From positions 1-55,058 of the forward strand of contig NZ_JVRR01000118.1 of the NCBI RefSeq assembly GCF_001070715.1: 55,058 nt of DNA, written 5' to 3'. Within the stretch, counting starts at the first letter, position 1, and each line of letters begins with the position of its first letter. Source of the stretch: Streptococcus pseudopneumoniae. Its GTDB lineage: Bacteria; Bacillota; Bacilli; Lactobacillales; Streptococcaceae. Below, piece after piece: positions 1 to 6,816 of the stretch. Below the pieces are notes generated by a model, which worked only from the letters and a program-made list of their open reading frames with translations, was not told the DNA's origin and searched no databases. Position numbers and translations under genes: made by a program.

Positions 1-125
1 GTCAATTTTAACCTTTAAAATTAGTAGGAATTTTTGTTATATTACAATATATTGATTTTTTGTAAATTTCTTGATTGAAAACACTCCTCATACTTGTCCT
101 TTATTTCCTACCAAAATCTACTTTT

Positions 126-229
126 TATACTCAAGAGCAAACTAGGAAGCTAGCCGCAGGTTGCTCAAAACATTGTTTTGAGGTTGCAGATAGAGCTGAC
201 ATGGTTTGAAGAGATTTTCGAAGAGTATT
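126..229 (-). repeat. BOX element, shortened
   Basis: About 100 bases carry recognisable boxC, boxB and boxA modules of the pneumococcal BOX repeat. Landmarks are AGGAAGCTAGCCGCAGG near 150-167, the inverted CTCAAAACATTGTTTTGAG near 173-183, and GGTTTGAAGAGATTTTCG ending near 220. Each module is shorter than the consensus I remember, so this looks like an internally deleted copy. BoxA lies to the right, so the element reads on the minus strand. BOX elements are non-autonomous and typical of S. pneumoniae and close relatives. Confidence 0.8.
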
Positions 230-264
230 ATATCAACCTCATCTACTCTTGTGTATCTTTTAAA

Positions 265-305
265 TATAAGAAAAGCCAGTAGACTCGAGTTCCTACTGAC
301 TTTTG
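265..305 (-). terminator. rpmH terminator
   Basis: Read on the minus strand, AAAAGTCAGTAG pairs with CTACTGGCTTTT (one mismatch) across a ten-base loop, and a T-rich stretch follows. It lies 17 bases beyond the rpmH stop codon and points the right way to end that transcript. Confidence 0.75.
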
Positions 306-321
306 TTCTAATTCGTTTGGA

Positions 322-456
322 TTATGCAGCCAAAACTTTACGTCCTTTACGACGACGAGCTGCCAATACGCGACGACCGTTTTTAGTTGACATACGGTTA
401 CGGAATCCGTGTTTGCGCGCACGACGAAGTTTACTTGGTTGATAAGTACGTTTCAC
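322..456 (-). CDS. rpmH: 50S ribosomal protein L34
   Basis: This 44-residue, very basic protein starts [18 protein letters not shown] and ends KVLAA, the complete and highly conserved L34 of the large ribosomal subunit. The reading frame opens with GTG at 454-456, preceded by a strong AGGAGG seven bases upstream; there is no in-frame ATG at this position. A near-consensus promoter (531-559) and a terminator (265-305) frame it, so it appears to be a single-gene unit. A rightward frame at 206-442 is only its shadow. Confidence 0.97.
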
Positions 457-530
457 GATGAATACCTCCTCATAGATTTTGTATTCGTTTAGCCGGCTAT
501 AAAGTGATCAGTTACTAAACATACTTTACT

Positions 531-559
531 ATTCTATCTGATTCTTTCACTTTTGTCAA
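531..559 (-). promoter_or_regulatory. rpmH promoter
   Basis: On the minus strand TTGACA (554-559), a 17-base spacer and TAGAAT (531-536) form a near-consensus vegetative promoter. The implied leader is about 65 bases and contains the short palindrome AGCCGGCT. Such strength suits a ribosomal protein gene. Confidence 0.85.
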
Positions 560-608
560 TAGCTCTAGGCAAATGTTTGCTGAGAACCTAGAAGATTTTT
601 TAGATTTT

Positions 609-1283
609 TTATTTAACGTAGACAAGCTCCAACTTCCCAAAAGCCACATCTCCACGGATAATCAAGGTTTTGCTGGTTGGGGCTAGAGAAGTATCTGCCT
701 TGGCTACACCACAGAAAGTTTCCACCTTCAAATCAACTCTCCAATGTTGAGGAACATAGATAACTGCATTGCCAAAACCGACTTCCACCTTCAGGGTTGC
801 AGTATCTCCTAAAATCTCTGCATTGTCGTAATATATCTTAGCATTTCCGAAGCCAACTTCTACTTGGTCTTCTACCAATTCTTGATTTTGCTTGTAGAAA
901 GTCCCCGTCCCAAAAGCGACTTCCTTATCTATAAAAATGGTTTTTTCACCATCATACCACCATTTTTTTCCATTCCAAGTTCTGTTAGAGTGAGTCAGCA
1001 TGTTTACTCCGAGAACAATTAGAACTCCTGCCCAGATTAGTGTCTGATTTGGAATCGGTAAAATGCTATAAAAATGATTTGCAATCATGAGAGCTACAAA
1101 AGTTGTAAAAACTGCTGATGTCAGATGACGACGAAGCAAAGCTTCAACTGATTGATAGGCAAAAAATGCAATACCAAGCAAGGGCCAAATGTGCCCTCCA
1201 AGAGAAGGGATTCCAAAATTCCCCTGTAATAATACTAAAGCTGCCAATACTAGCAACACAATACCAAATGCTTTCTTTTTCAT
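609..1283 (-). CDS. LiaF-like membrane protein
   Basis: This 224-residue protein has hydrophobic helices over roughly residues 5-100, then a soluble C-terminal domain with the repeated VGFGNA pattern (EVGFGNAKIYYD, EVGFGNAVIYVP) and VAFGKLELVY at the end. That is the organisation of LiaF/VraT-type proteins of the cell-envelope stress response, whose C-terminal beta-helix domain modulates a partner regulator. The gene follows the LytTR gene after four bases, so the two are almost certainly cotranscribed and may work as a pair. This family fits; the actual signal sensed cannot be seen. It is not necessarily the LiaF of the LiaFSR locus, because no histidine kinase is next to it. Confidence 0.75.
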   Translation of the reverse strand: MKKKAFGIVLLVLAALVLLQGNFGIPSLGGHIWPLLGIAFFAYQSVEALLRRHLTSAVFTTFVALMIANHFYSILPIPNQTLIWAGVLIVLGVNMLTHSNRTWNGKKWWYDGEKTIFIDKEVAFGTGTFYKQNQELVEDQVEVGFGNAKIYYDNAEILGDTATLKVEVGFGNAVIYVPQHWRVDLKVETFCGVAKADTSLAPTSKTLIIRGDVAFGKLELVYVK

Positions 1284-1287
1284 GTTC

Positions 1288-1734
1288 TTACCTCATGTTT
1301 CTTAGATTTTCTTTTAGGAGGGATTGGTAATGCCGTGAGACATGAACCTCCTTATGGGTCTGATAAAAGGAAATGGTGCCCGTTCCTGAAAAGGACTTGT
1401 CCACCGAGTAAACTTGCCGAATATTAGCAATGGTCGACTTGGATACCCGACTAAAATAACGAGGAAGGATAGCCTCTAACTCATAGAGTTTAAGCCGAAC
1501 CTCGTAGGCATCTTTCTGGGTATGGGCATAAATCTTGTTCCCCTCTGTTTCAAAGAAGAGAATTTCCGACAAGTCCAGATAATATTCACCCGTCCCCTTG
1601 TAAAAAATCAACCAAGGAGACTTGGACTCTTGCAAGAGCCGCTGTAAATCCGCAATCTCATCTGTCAAAGCCGCTGCCTTGATGACAATTTCAGTTTCCT
1701 CTAAATTGCTGTCAATTTCGATTCGTAACTTCAT
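1288..1734 (-). CDS. LytTR DNA-binding regulator
   Basis: The 148-residue protein has a short N-terminal part (about 1-45) and a LytTR domain in the rest, with the typical core LSEILFFETEGNKIYAHT and the later FSRVSKSTIANIRQV followed by VSRHYQSLLKENLRNM. It has no receiver domain, so it is a stand-alone LytTR regulator rather than a normal two-component response regulator. Such genes are often paired with a small membrane protein that controls them, and here the LiaF-like gene follows immediately. A -10-like TATAGT lies at 1754-1759, and a symmetrical element at 1810-1849 lies further upstream. Confidence 0.85.
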   Translation of the reverse strand: MKLRIEIDSNLEETEIVIKAAALTDEIADLQRLLQESKSPWLIFYKGTGEYYLDLSEILFFETEGNKIYAHTQKDAYEVRLKLYELEAILPRYFSRVSKSTIANIRQVYSVDKSFSGTGTISFYQTHKEVHVSRHYQSLLKENLRNMR

Positions 1735-1809
1735 TCCATCTCCTTTCTGACTCTACTATATCAAAGGAAAAATAAGAAAACAAGAGCAAAAAAGCAAGTG
1801 GTTACTTTA

Positions 1810-1849
1810 GACCCGTAAGTGGTTGTAAGGTTACCTTAACTTACAGGTC
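1810..1849. other. Inverted repeat between PAP2 and LytTR genes
   Basis: GACCCGTAAG at the left pairs with CTTACAGGTC at the right (one mismatch). Inside, GTAAG recurs ten bases on, so GTAAG/CTTAC units repeat at about one helical turn. The element overlaps the PAP2 stop codon and sits about 75 bases upstream of the LytTR start. It may terminate the PAP2 transcript, though there is no good T-run, or be a LytTR operator, since that family binds paired direct repeats about ten bases apart. Confidence 0.4.
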
Positions 1850-2363
1850 AAAATAGAAAGAAAATCACACCCCACACAAGAGCACAAATATAGCCAACCA
1901 CTACATCCTTGGGAAAATGCACTCCCCCTAAGACTCTCACTAGACCGAGGAAGGCTGACAAGACCAACAGGATAACCCCTACAGATAAACTAGCATGTAA
2001 GCAAGCCATGGAGATAATGGTTGCTGAAAAGACATGACGACTGGGCATAGACTGACCAGGACTATCTCTGTCAAGCAAGGGTTTAATATCCCATTCCTCA
2101 TAAGGCCTAGGGGCATTGATTTTCTTACGAAGAAAGGACAAAATCACAAAACCTGACGCTGGAATAAACAAATAGATTCCGACCTGTTTCCCAAGTCCTT
2201 GTTGAAGATAGGTAGTGGCTAACAAGGTCAGATAAACTATAGGCATAACTGCTGTCATAAACCGATTGAAAGTTCTTAACAATCTCAAAAAGATAGGCCT
2301 ATTTTCAATCTTACCAGCAATGTGGTCATACCATTCTTGATAATTTTTCATATATTTTCTCAT
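1848..2363 (-). CDS. PAP2-family membrane phosphatase
   Basis: The 171-residue integral membrane protein carries all three phosphatase motifs of the PAP2 superfamily: KINAPRPY, PSRH (catalytic His), and RVLGGVHFPKDVVVG. Hydrophobic helices flank them, placing the active site outside the membrane as in undecaprenyl-pyrophosphate or phosphatidylglycerophosphate phosphatases. The exact lipid substrate cannot be told from the sequence. An alternative ATG at residue 5 has an equally weak ribosome site. It has its own promoter nested in the terminator of the upstream ABC operon. Confidence 0.85.
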   Translation of the reverse strand: MRKYMKNYQEWYDHIAGKIENRPIFLRLLRTFNRFMTAVMPIVYLTLLATTYLQQGLGKQVGIYLFIPASGFVILSFLRKKINAPRPYEEWDIKPLLDRDSPGQSMPSRHVFSATIISMACLHASLSVGVILLVLSAFLGLVRVLGGVHFPKDVVVGYICALVWGVIFFLF

Positions 2364-2404
2364 TACTTACTCAAATTTTGCTTGCAGGGAAACACTTATC
2401 TTCT

Positions 2405-2433
2405 AGTATAGTGCAGAAAAAGAAGGCCGTCAA
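2405..2433 (-). promoter_or_regulatory. Promoter of the PAP2 gene
   Basis: On the minus strand TTGACG (2428-2433), exactly 17 bases, then TATACT (2405-2410). The -35 hexamer is the six-base loop of the upstream operon's terminator hairpin. Confidence 0.7.
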
Positions 2434-2442
2434 GCCTTCTTT
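2417..2442 (-). terminator. Terminator of the MarR/ABC operon
   Basis: AAAGAAGGC and GCCTTCTTT form a perfect nine-pair stem around the loop TTGACG, with a T-run continuing on the minus strand. It lies directly after the stop codon of the second ABC subunit (2447). Confidence 0.85.
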
Positions 2443-2446
2443 GGAT

Positions 2447-4207
2447 TTATTCTTCTGCTTCGTCTTCTGTAAACTGACTGTTATAGAGGTCAGCGTAGAA
2501 ACCAGCTTGCGCCATCAGCTCATCATGATTTCCTTGCTCGATGATATTGCCATCTTTCATGACGAGAATAAGATCAGCATTACGGATGGTTGACAAGCGG
2601 TGGGCGATGACAAAGGAAGTTCTTCCCTCCATCAAACGATCCATGGCTTTCTGAATCAATTCCTCTGTACGGGTATCAACAGAAGAAGTCGCCTCATCTA
2701 AAATCAAGAGTGGCGCATCTTTCAGCAAAGCACGAGCAATGGTCAAGAGTTGTTTTTGCCCGACAGACAAGGTCACTGTATCATCCAAGACGGTATCGTA
2801 ACCATCTGGTAGAGTCATAATAAAGTGGTGAATCCCTACAGCCTTGCTGGCTTCAATCACGCGCTCATCACTAATACCTGTTTGGTTATAAATGAGATTG
2901 TCTCGGATAGTGCCTTCAAAGAGCCAGGTGTCCTGCAAGACCATTGAAAAGGCATCGTGCACTTCCGAACGCTTCATATCCTTGGTATCTACACCATCGA
3001 TACGGATACTTCCCTTATCAATCTCATAGAACTTCATCAAAAGATTGACAATGGTTGTCTTTCCAGCTCCAGTCGGTCCGACAATGGCAACCTTTTGACC
3101 TGCATGAGCCGTCGCAGAAAAGTCATGGATGATGGTTCGCTCTGGTGTGTAACCAAAAGAGACTCGATCAAAGACCACTTGACCTTTCATATCACTCAAT
3201 TGTCTTGCTTTATGGGATTCGTCTTCCATTTCCTCTTCAGCTAGGAATTCGAAGACACGTCCCATGGCTGCACTAGCCTGCTGAAGACTAGTAATCCCTT
3301 GGGCAATTTGTGAAAGAGGCTGAGAAAAGATACGAACGTAGGCCATAAAGGCAACGATAATCCCTATACTAATCTGCCCATTCAGAGCCAAGGCTGCACC
3401 AACAATAATCACCAAGGCATAGCTAAAGTTCCCAATAAACATCATAATCGGCATCATAATCCCTGAAATAAACTGAGATTTCCAGATACTGTTATACAGA
3501 CGGTGGTTTAATTTCGCAAACTCTTCTTTCGTGCTCTCGATAGCATTGTAACTGGTCACCACATTATGGCCAGAGTACATTTCCTCCACATAGCCATTTA
3601 CAGCTGCCAAATCTTGTTGCTGACTCTTAAAGAAGCTCTGGGATTTGCCCATAAAGACAGACACGAAAGCAAAACCGATAAGAGTTGACACAACCGTCAC
3701 CAAGGCTAAAATCCAGTTCATCCCAAACATGGTTACCAAGACTGCTAAGACCAGTAAACTAGATGAAAGAACTGTTCCCAGACTTTGATTAAGGGACTGG
3801 GCTGCAGTGTCAACGTCATTGGTTACACGAGACAAGGTATCTCCTTGAGAATGTCCATCAAAATATCCTAATGGAAGGCGATTAATTTTCCCTGCAATAG
3901 CTCTTCTCAAACGCTCTGAAAAACGTTGAATAGCTGTTGTAAACAGAAAGGCCTGCAAATAATTTGATAGGAGTCCAATCACATAGATGACGGCTAAGAA
4001 ACCACCAATAGTTGCAACCGCCGCGACATCTACACTGGTTCCCAGACCACTGGCAATGATATTGGTCATTTCCTTGATGCGGGTTGGACCATATACAGTA
4101 ATGATATTGGATACGATTGTTGCTAGAAAGGCGATTAGAAGGGCAAACTGGAGGCCTGCAAGATAGGGTTTACTCTGTTTCCAAAGAGACATTTTCTTAT
4201 TTTCCAT
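2447..4207 (-). CDS. ABC exporter subunit with complete ATPase motifs
   Basis: This 586-residue half-transporter has an N-terminal six-helix export domain (about 20-320) and a C-terminal ATPase domain: Walker A GPTGAGKT (about 377), signature LSVGQ (about 480), Walker B LLILDE with the catalytic Glu (about 503), and the switch His in FVIAHR (about 536). The signature is atypical (LSVGQ for LSGGQ). I place the start at the ATG that has AGGAGG nine bases upstream (MENKKMSLW); a frame 12 codons longer exists but lacks a ribosome site. It overlaps the stop of the partner gene by 11 bases. With that partner it should form a heterodimeric multidrug or peptide exporter of the LmrCD/BmrCD/TM287-288 type. 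Confidence 0.9.
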   Translation of the reverse strand: MENKKMSLWKQSKPYLAGLQFALLIAFLATIVSNIITVYGPTRIKEMTNIIASGLGTSVDVAAVATIGGFLAVIYVIGLLSNYLQAFLFTTAIQRFSERLRRAIAGKINRLPLGYFDGHSQGDTLSRVTNDVDTAAQSLNQSLGTVLSSSLLVLAVLVTMFGMNWILALVTVVSTLIGFAFVSVFMGKSQSFFKSQQQDLAAVNGYVEEMYSGHNVVTSYNAIESTKEEFAKLNHRLYNSIWKSQFISGIMMPIMMFIGNFSYALVIIVGAALALNGQISIGIIVAFMAYVRIFSQPLSQIAQGITSLQQASAAMGRVFEFLAEEEMEDESHKARQLSDMKGQVVFDRVSFGYTPERTIIHDFSATAHAGQKVAIVGPTGAGKTTIVNLLMKFYEIDKGSIRIDGVDTKDMKRSEVHDAFSMVLQDTWLFEGTIRDNLIYNQTGISDERVIEASKAVGIHHFIMTLPDGYDTVLDDTVTLSVGQKQLLTIARALLKDAPLLILDEATSSVDTRTEELIQKAMDRLMEGRTSFVIAHRLSTIRNADLILVMKDGNIIEQGNHDELMAQAGFYADLYNSQFTEDEAEE

Positions 4208-5966
4208 GTTCCAATTCCTCCTTCGATAGTTGTGAATAGGCAATTTCTTGGTAAACTTCGTTATTAGCTAGAAGTTCCTTGTGGGTGCCTTGCCCCACGA
4301 CTTTTCCTTGATCCAAGACCAAAATCAAATCTGCATCCATAATTGTTGAAATACGCTGTGCGACGATGAATTTAGTCATAGACTTAGTTTTTTCTGCTAG
4401 CTCTTGGCGTAGGACACGGTCTGTCTTGTAGTCCAAGGCTGAGAAGGAGTCATCAAAGATGAGGATTTCTGGCTTCCGAGCCAAGGCACGAGCAATGGCC
4501 AGACGTTGTCTTTGACCACCTGAGAAGTTGGTTCCTCCTTGGGCCACTTCTGACTCTAAGCCCGCTTCCTTGTCTTCGATAAAGTTCTTAGACTGGGCCA
4601 ATTCCAAGGCTTGCCACATAGCTTGTTCACTAAGCGGTGTTTCTTGACTCTGTCCAAAGTCCAAATTGCCCTTAACATCACCTGAAAAGAGAACAGCTTT
4701 CTGTGGAATATAACCCACCTTGTTGCGCAAATCTTCTAGAGCATAGTCTTGAACATTGACACCGTCCACCAGAATTTCTCCTTCTGACACATCGTAGAAA
4801 CGTGGAATCAGATTGACCAGAGTTGATTTACCTGAACCCGTTGACCCAATAAAAGCCACTGTTTGACCAGCGTCTGCTCTAAAGCTAACATTCTCAATAA
4901 CCGCCTCCGAATTTGTCGCATAGCGGAAGGTCACATCCTTAAACTCAACCCGACCTTTGAGGTTTTCATCAGCCAGCTGCACTTGAGCAGGGTTTTGGAT
5001 AGAAGAATGCAAATCTAAAACTTGATTAATTCGCTTAGCAGAGACCATAGTTCGGGGAAGAACGATGAAGAGTGCTCCCATGAGAAGGAAGCCCATGACA
5101 ACCTGCATGGCATAAGACATGAAAACAATCATGTCACTAAAGAGAGGCAGACGCGCTATCGGAGCAGCGTCGTTAATCACATAAGCCCCAATCCAGTAAA
5201 TCGCCACACTCAAACCACTTGAAATCCCCATCATGATAGGATTCAAAATAGCCATAAGACGGTTGACAAACAAATTCAAGCGTGTCAATTCATCATTTGC
5301 TGCTGCAAATTTTTCATTTTGGTATTCTTCAGCATTGTAGGCACGAACGACACGAATACCTGTTAAACTTTCCCGAGTGATACTGTTCAGTTTATCTGTC
5401 AACCCCTGAATCAAGGACTGTTTTGGAAAGGCTAGCGTCATCAAAACAGTCGTCATCAGGACGTTGACAATCACTGCCACAAGTACGGCCCAGAGCCAGT
5501 ATTCTGAATGACCTAAAATCTTCCCAATAGCCCAGATAGCCATAATTGGACCACGTGTTACCACTTGCAAGCCCATGGTAATCAACATCTGAACTTGAGT
5601 AATGTCATTGGTGGTACGAGTTAAAAGACTGGGAATAGAGAATTTCTTAATCTCTGTCTGCGAGTAGTCTAAAACTCGGTTAAAAATATCACTTCTCAGC
5701 CTACTAGTATAAGAAGCCGCCACTCGGGATGCAAAAAAACCAACTGCAACTACGGACAAGAAGGCAAGAAAGGACATTCCCACCATCATGCTTGCCGGCT
5801 GCCACAACTCATCTAAATTAGTTCCTTTACTACCTAGCAAATCCGTAATTTTCGAGATATAGGTCGGCACTTCCAACTCTAGATAGACCGAAAAGCAAGT
5901 AAAGAGAATGGCTAGTAAAATCATCTCCCATTCTTTTCTACTAATTCGTTTGGCTAATTTCTTCAT
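4197..5966 (-). CDS. ABC exporter subunit with degenerate ATP site
   Basis: The 589-residue half-transporter has six predicted helices followed by an ATPase domain with Walker A GSTGSGKS (about 374) and a normal signature FSGGQRQR (about 482). The catalytic carboxylate after Walker B is Asp instead of Glu (FDDSFSALD, about 505), and the switch His is Gln (IVAQR, about 536). These changes mark the non-hydrolysing half of asymmetric heterodimeric exporters. Its partner carries the matching defect in the signature motif, so one composite site should be active and one degenerate. The gene overlaps the MarR gene by 26 bases and has a good GGAGGAGAG ribosome site. Confidence 0.9.
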   Translation of the reverse strand: MKKLAKRISRKEWEMILLAILFTCFSVYLELEVPTYISKITDLLGSKGTNLDELWQPASMMVGMSFLAFLSVVAVGFFASRVAASYTSRLRSDIFNRVLDYSQTEIKKFSIPSLLTRTTNDITQVQMLITMGLQVVTRGPIMAIWAIGKILGHSEYWLWAVLVAVIVNVLMTTVLMTLAFPKQSLIQGLTDKLNSITRESLTGIRVVRAYNAEEYQNEKFAAANDELTRLNLFVNRLMAILNPIMMGISSGLSVAIYWIGAYVINDAAPIARLPLFSDMIVFMSYAMQVVMGFLLMGALFIVLPRTMVSAKRINQVLDLHSSIQNPAQVQLADENLKGRVEFKDVTFRYATNSEAVIENVSFRADAGQTVAFIGSTGSGKSTLVNLIPRFYDVSEGEILVDGVNVQDYALEDLRNKVGYIPQKAVLFSGDVKGNLDFGQSQETPLSEQAMWQALELAQSKNFIEDKEAGLESEVAQGGTNFSGGQRQRLAIARALARKPEILIFDDSFSALDYKTDRVLRQELAEKTKSMTKFIVAQRISTIMDADLILVLDQGKVVGQGTHKELLANNEVYQEIAYSQLSKEELEHGK

Positions 5967-6412
5967 TCTCTCCTCCTATCCCCTTGATATTTTCCTGTAG
6001 TTGACTGAGAACTTTCTCAAAAATCAGCAATTCATCTTCATCAATGTCTTCCATCAACTGCTTGTCTATGCGTTCAAAGAAGGCCTTAACCTGTTTCATC
6101 TGCGAACGTGCTTTGTCCGTCAAACGAACAAATTTTGCCCGCTTATCGCTAGGACTTGCCTCCAATTCCACCAAACCATTTTGCACCATACGCTTGACCA
6201 AATTACTAGCAACAGACTTGGTAATATTGAGTTCCTGCTCGATATCTTTAATCAAGACCAAGTCTTGGTTTTTCTCACGATTATCCAAAAAACGTACAAC
6301 CTGACCTTGAGGCCCACCCATAAATTCAATACCACAACGTTTGGCTTCCTTTTGCACCATCAGGTGAATCTGATGACCAAAACGCTTAAAGAACTAACAT
6401 AGGTTTATCCAT
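5941..6412 (-). pseudogene. MarR-family regulator, 5' frameshift
   Basis: From residue MVQKEAKRCG (ATG at 6358-6360) to the stop there is an intact 139-residue winged-helix protein with the MarR core (SVASNLVKRMVQNGLVE, then SPSDKRAKFVRLT). Upstream, a GGAGGAG site precedes ATG at 6412, which reads MDKPMLVL and then hits TAA. Removing one base from the AAA run at 6388-6390 (plus strand) restores a continuous frame, MDKPMLVLKRFGHQIHLMVQ. So the normal start is separated from the body by a one-base insertion. The shorter product would need restart at an internal ATG. It heads the ABC exporter operon, and the palindromes upstream look like its operators. A sequencing error is possible. Confidence 0.7.
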
Positions 6413-6435
6413 AATCTCCTCCTTCTAAATAAAAA

Positions 6436-6526
6436 TAGTTCTCTGGAGAACAATTAAGTTTCTATGAGAACTACTTTACCATTTTCAGAAAAGCTGTCAA
6501 GAAAAAAGTTTTCATGAGAACTATTT
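6436..6526 (-). promoter_or_regulatory. marR-ABC promoter with three GAGAAC palindromes
   Basis: On the minus strand TTGACA (6495-6500) is followed after 16 bases by TAAAGT with an upstream TG, an extended -10. Three related palindromes built from AGTTCTC/GAGAACT half-sites lie at 6436-6451, 6456-6473 and 6507-6526, downstream of, next to and upstream of the promoter. MarR proteins bind such palindromes and usually repress their own operon, so these are the likely operators. Confidence 0.7.
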
Positions 6527-6535
6527 TCTTGATTC

Positions 6536-6567
6536 AAAAAATCCCAAGTGAGTTTATCACTTAGGAT
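6536..6567 (-). terminator. Stranded terminator, probably of yebC
   Basis: ATCCTAAGTGA pairs with TCACTTGGGAT (one mismatch) around a five-base loop, followed on the minus strand by six T. No gene lies directly upstream within the host segment. It sits just outside the left attachment core, where the 3' end of yebC would be if the prophage were absent. I infer that it is the original yebC terminator. Confidence 0.75.
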
Positions 6568-6584
6568 CATGTTCTCTAGGTTAA

Positions 6585-6600
6585 ATTAGAACCCGTCTAC
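6585..6600. other. Left attachment core (attL), copy of yebC 3' end
   Basis: ATTAGAACCCGTCTAC matches the right-hand ATTAGAATCCGTCTAC (49782-49797) at 15 of 16 bases. Read on the minus strand it encodes VDGF-stop, the last codons of the yebC-like gene. This is the expected signature of site-specific integration at a gene's 3' end. Confidence 0.85.
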
Positions 6601-6613
6601 TTTTACAAATACC

Positions 6614-6737
6614 TTTACATCGTTTTACTATATCTTACAATACCCTTTAAAACAGCTATATTTTGAGCTTTTAAATAAATGTTTTTACATCACTTTACAG
6701 AGATTTACGACACTTTTGCCCCTTTTTTGCCCCTTTT
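6614..6737. repeat. Direct repeats inside left prophage end (probable Int arm sites)
   Basis: Two similar stretches starting TTTACATC lie at 6614-6644 and 6684-6713, matching at about three quarters of positions with TTAC/TTTAC motifs about ten bases apart. A third motif, TTTTGCCCC twice in 24 bases (6714-6737), recurs with two or three changes right after the integrase stop (49697-49720). Repeats at both phage ends beside the cores are what tyrosine-integrase arm-type sites look like. Confidence 0.55.
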
Positions 6738-6742
6738 AAAAC

Positions 6743-6770
6743 AAAAAAACCGCAAGCTACTGCCTGCGGT
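6743..6770 (-). terminator. Late operon terminator after lysin gene
   Basis: ACCGCA and TGCGGT form a stem on the minus strand with a ten-base loop that pairs partly, followed by seven T. It lies about 45 bases after the lysin stop and would end the leftward late transcript before it reaches host DNA. Confidence 0.8.
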
Positions 6771-6816
6771 AGATAAACATTTTAGAAAAGTTTTCCTTTC
6801 ATTTTATTTTTTTAAA

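Noticed and set aside
206..442. Rightward 78-codon frame over rpmH
   Set aside because: It lies on the opposite strand of the fully conserved L34 gene and has no ribosome site.
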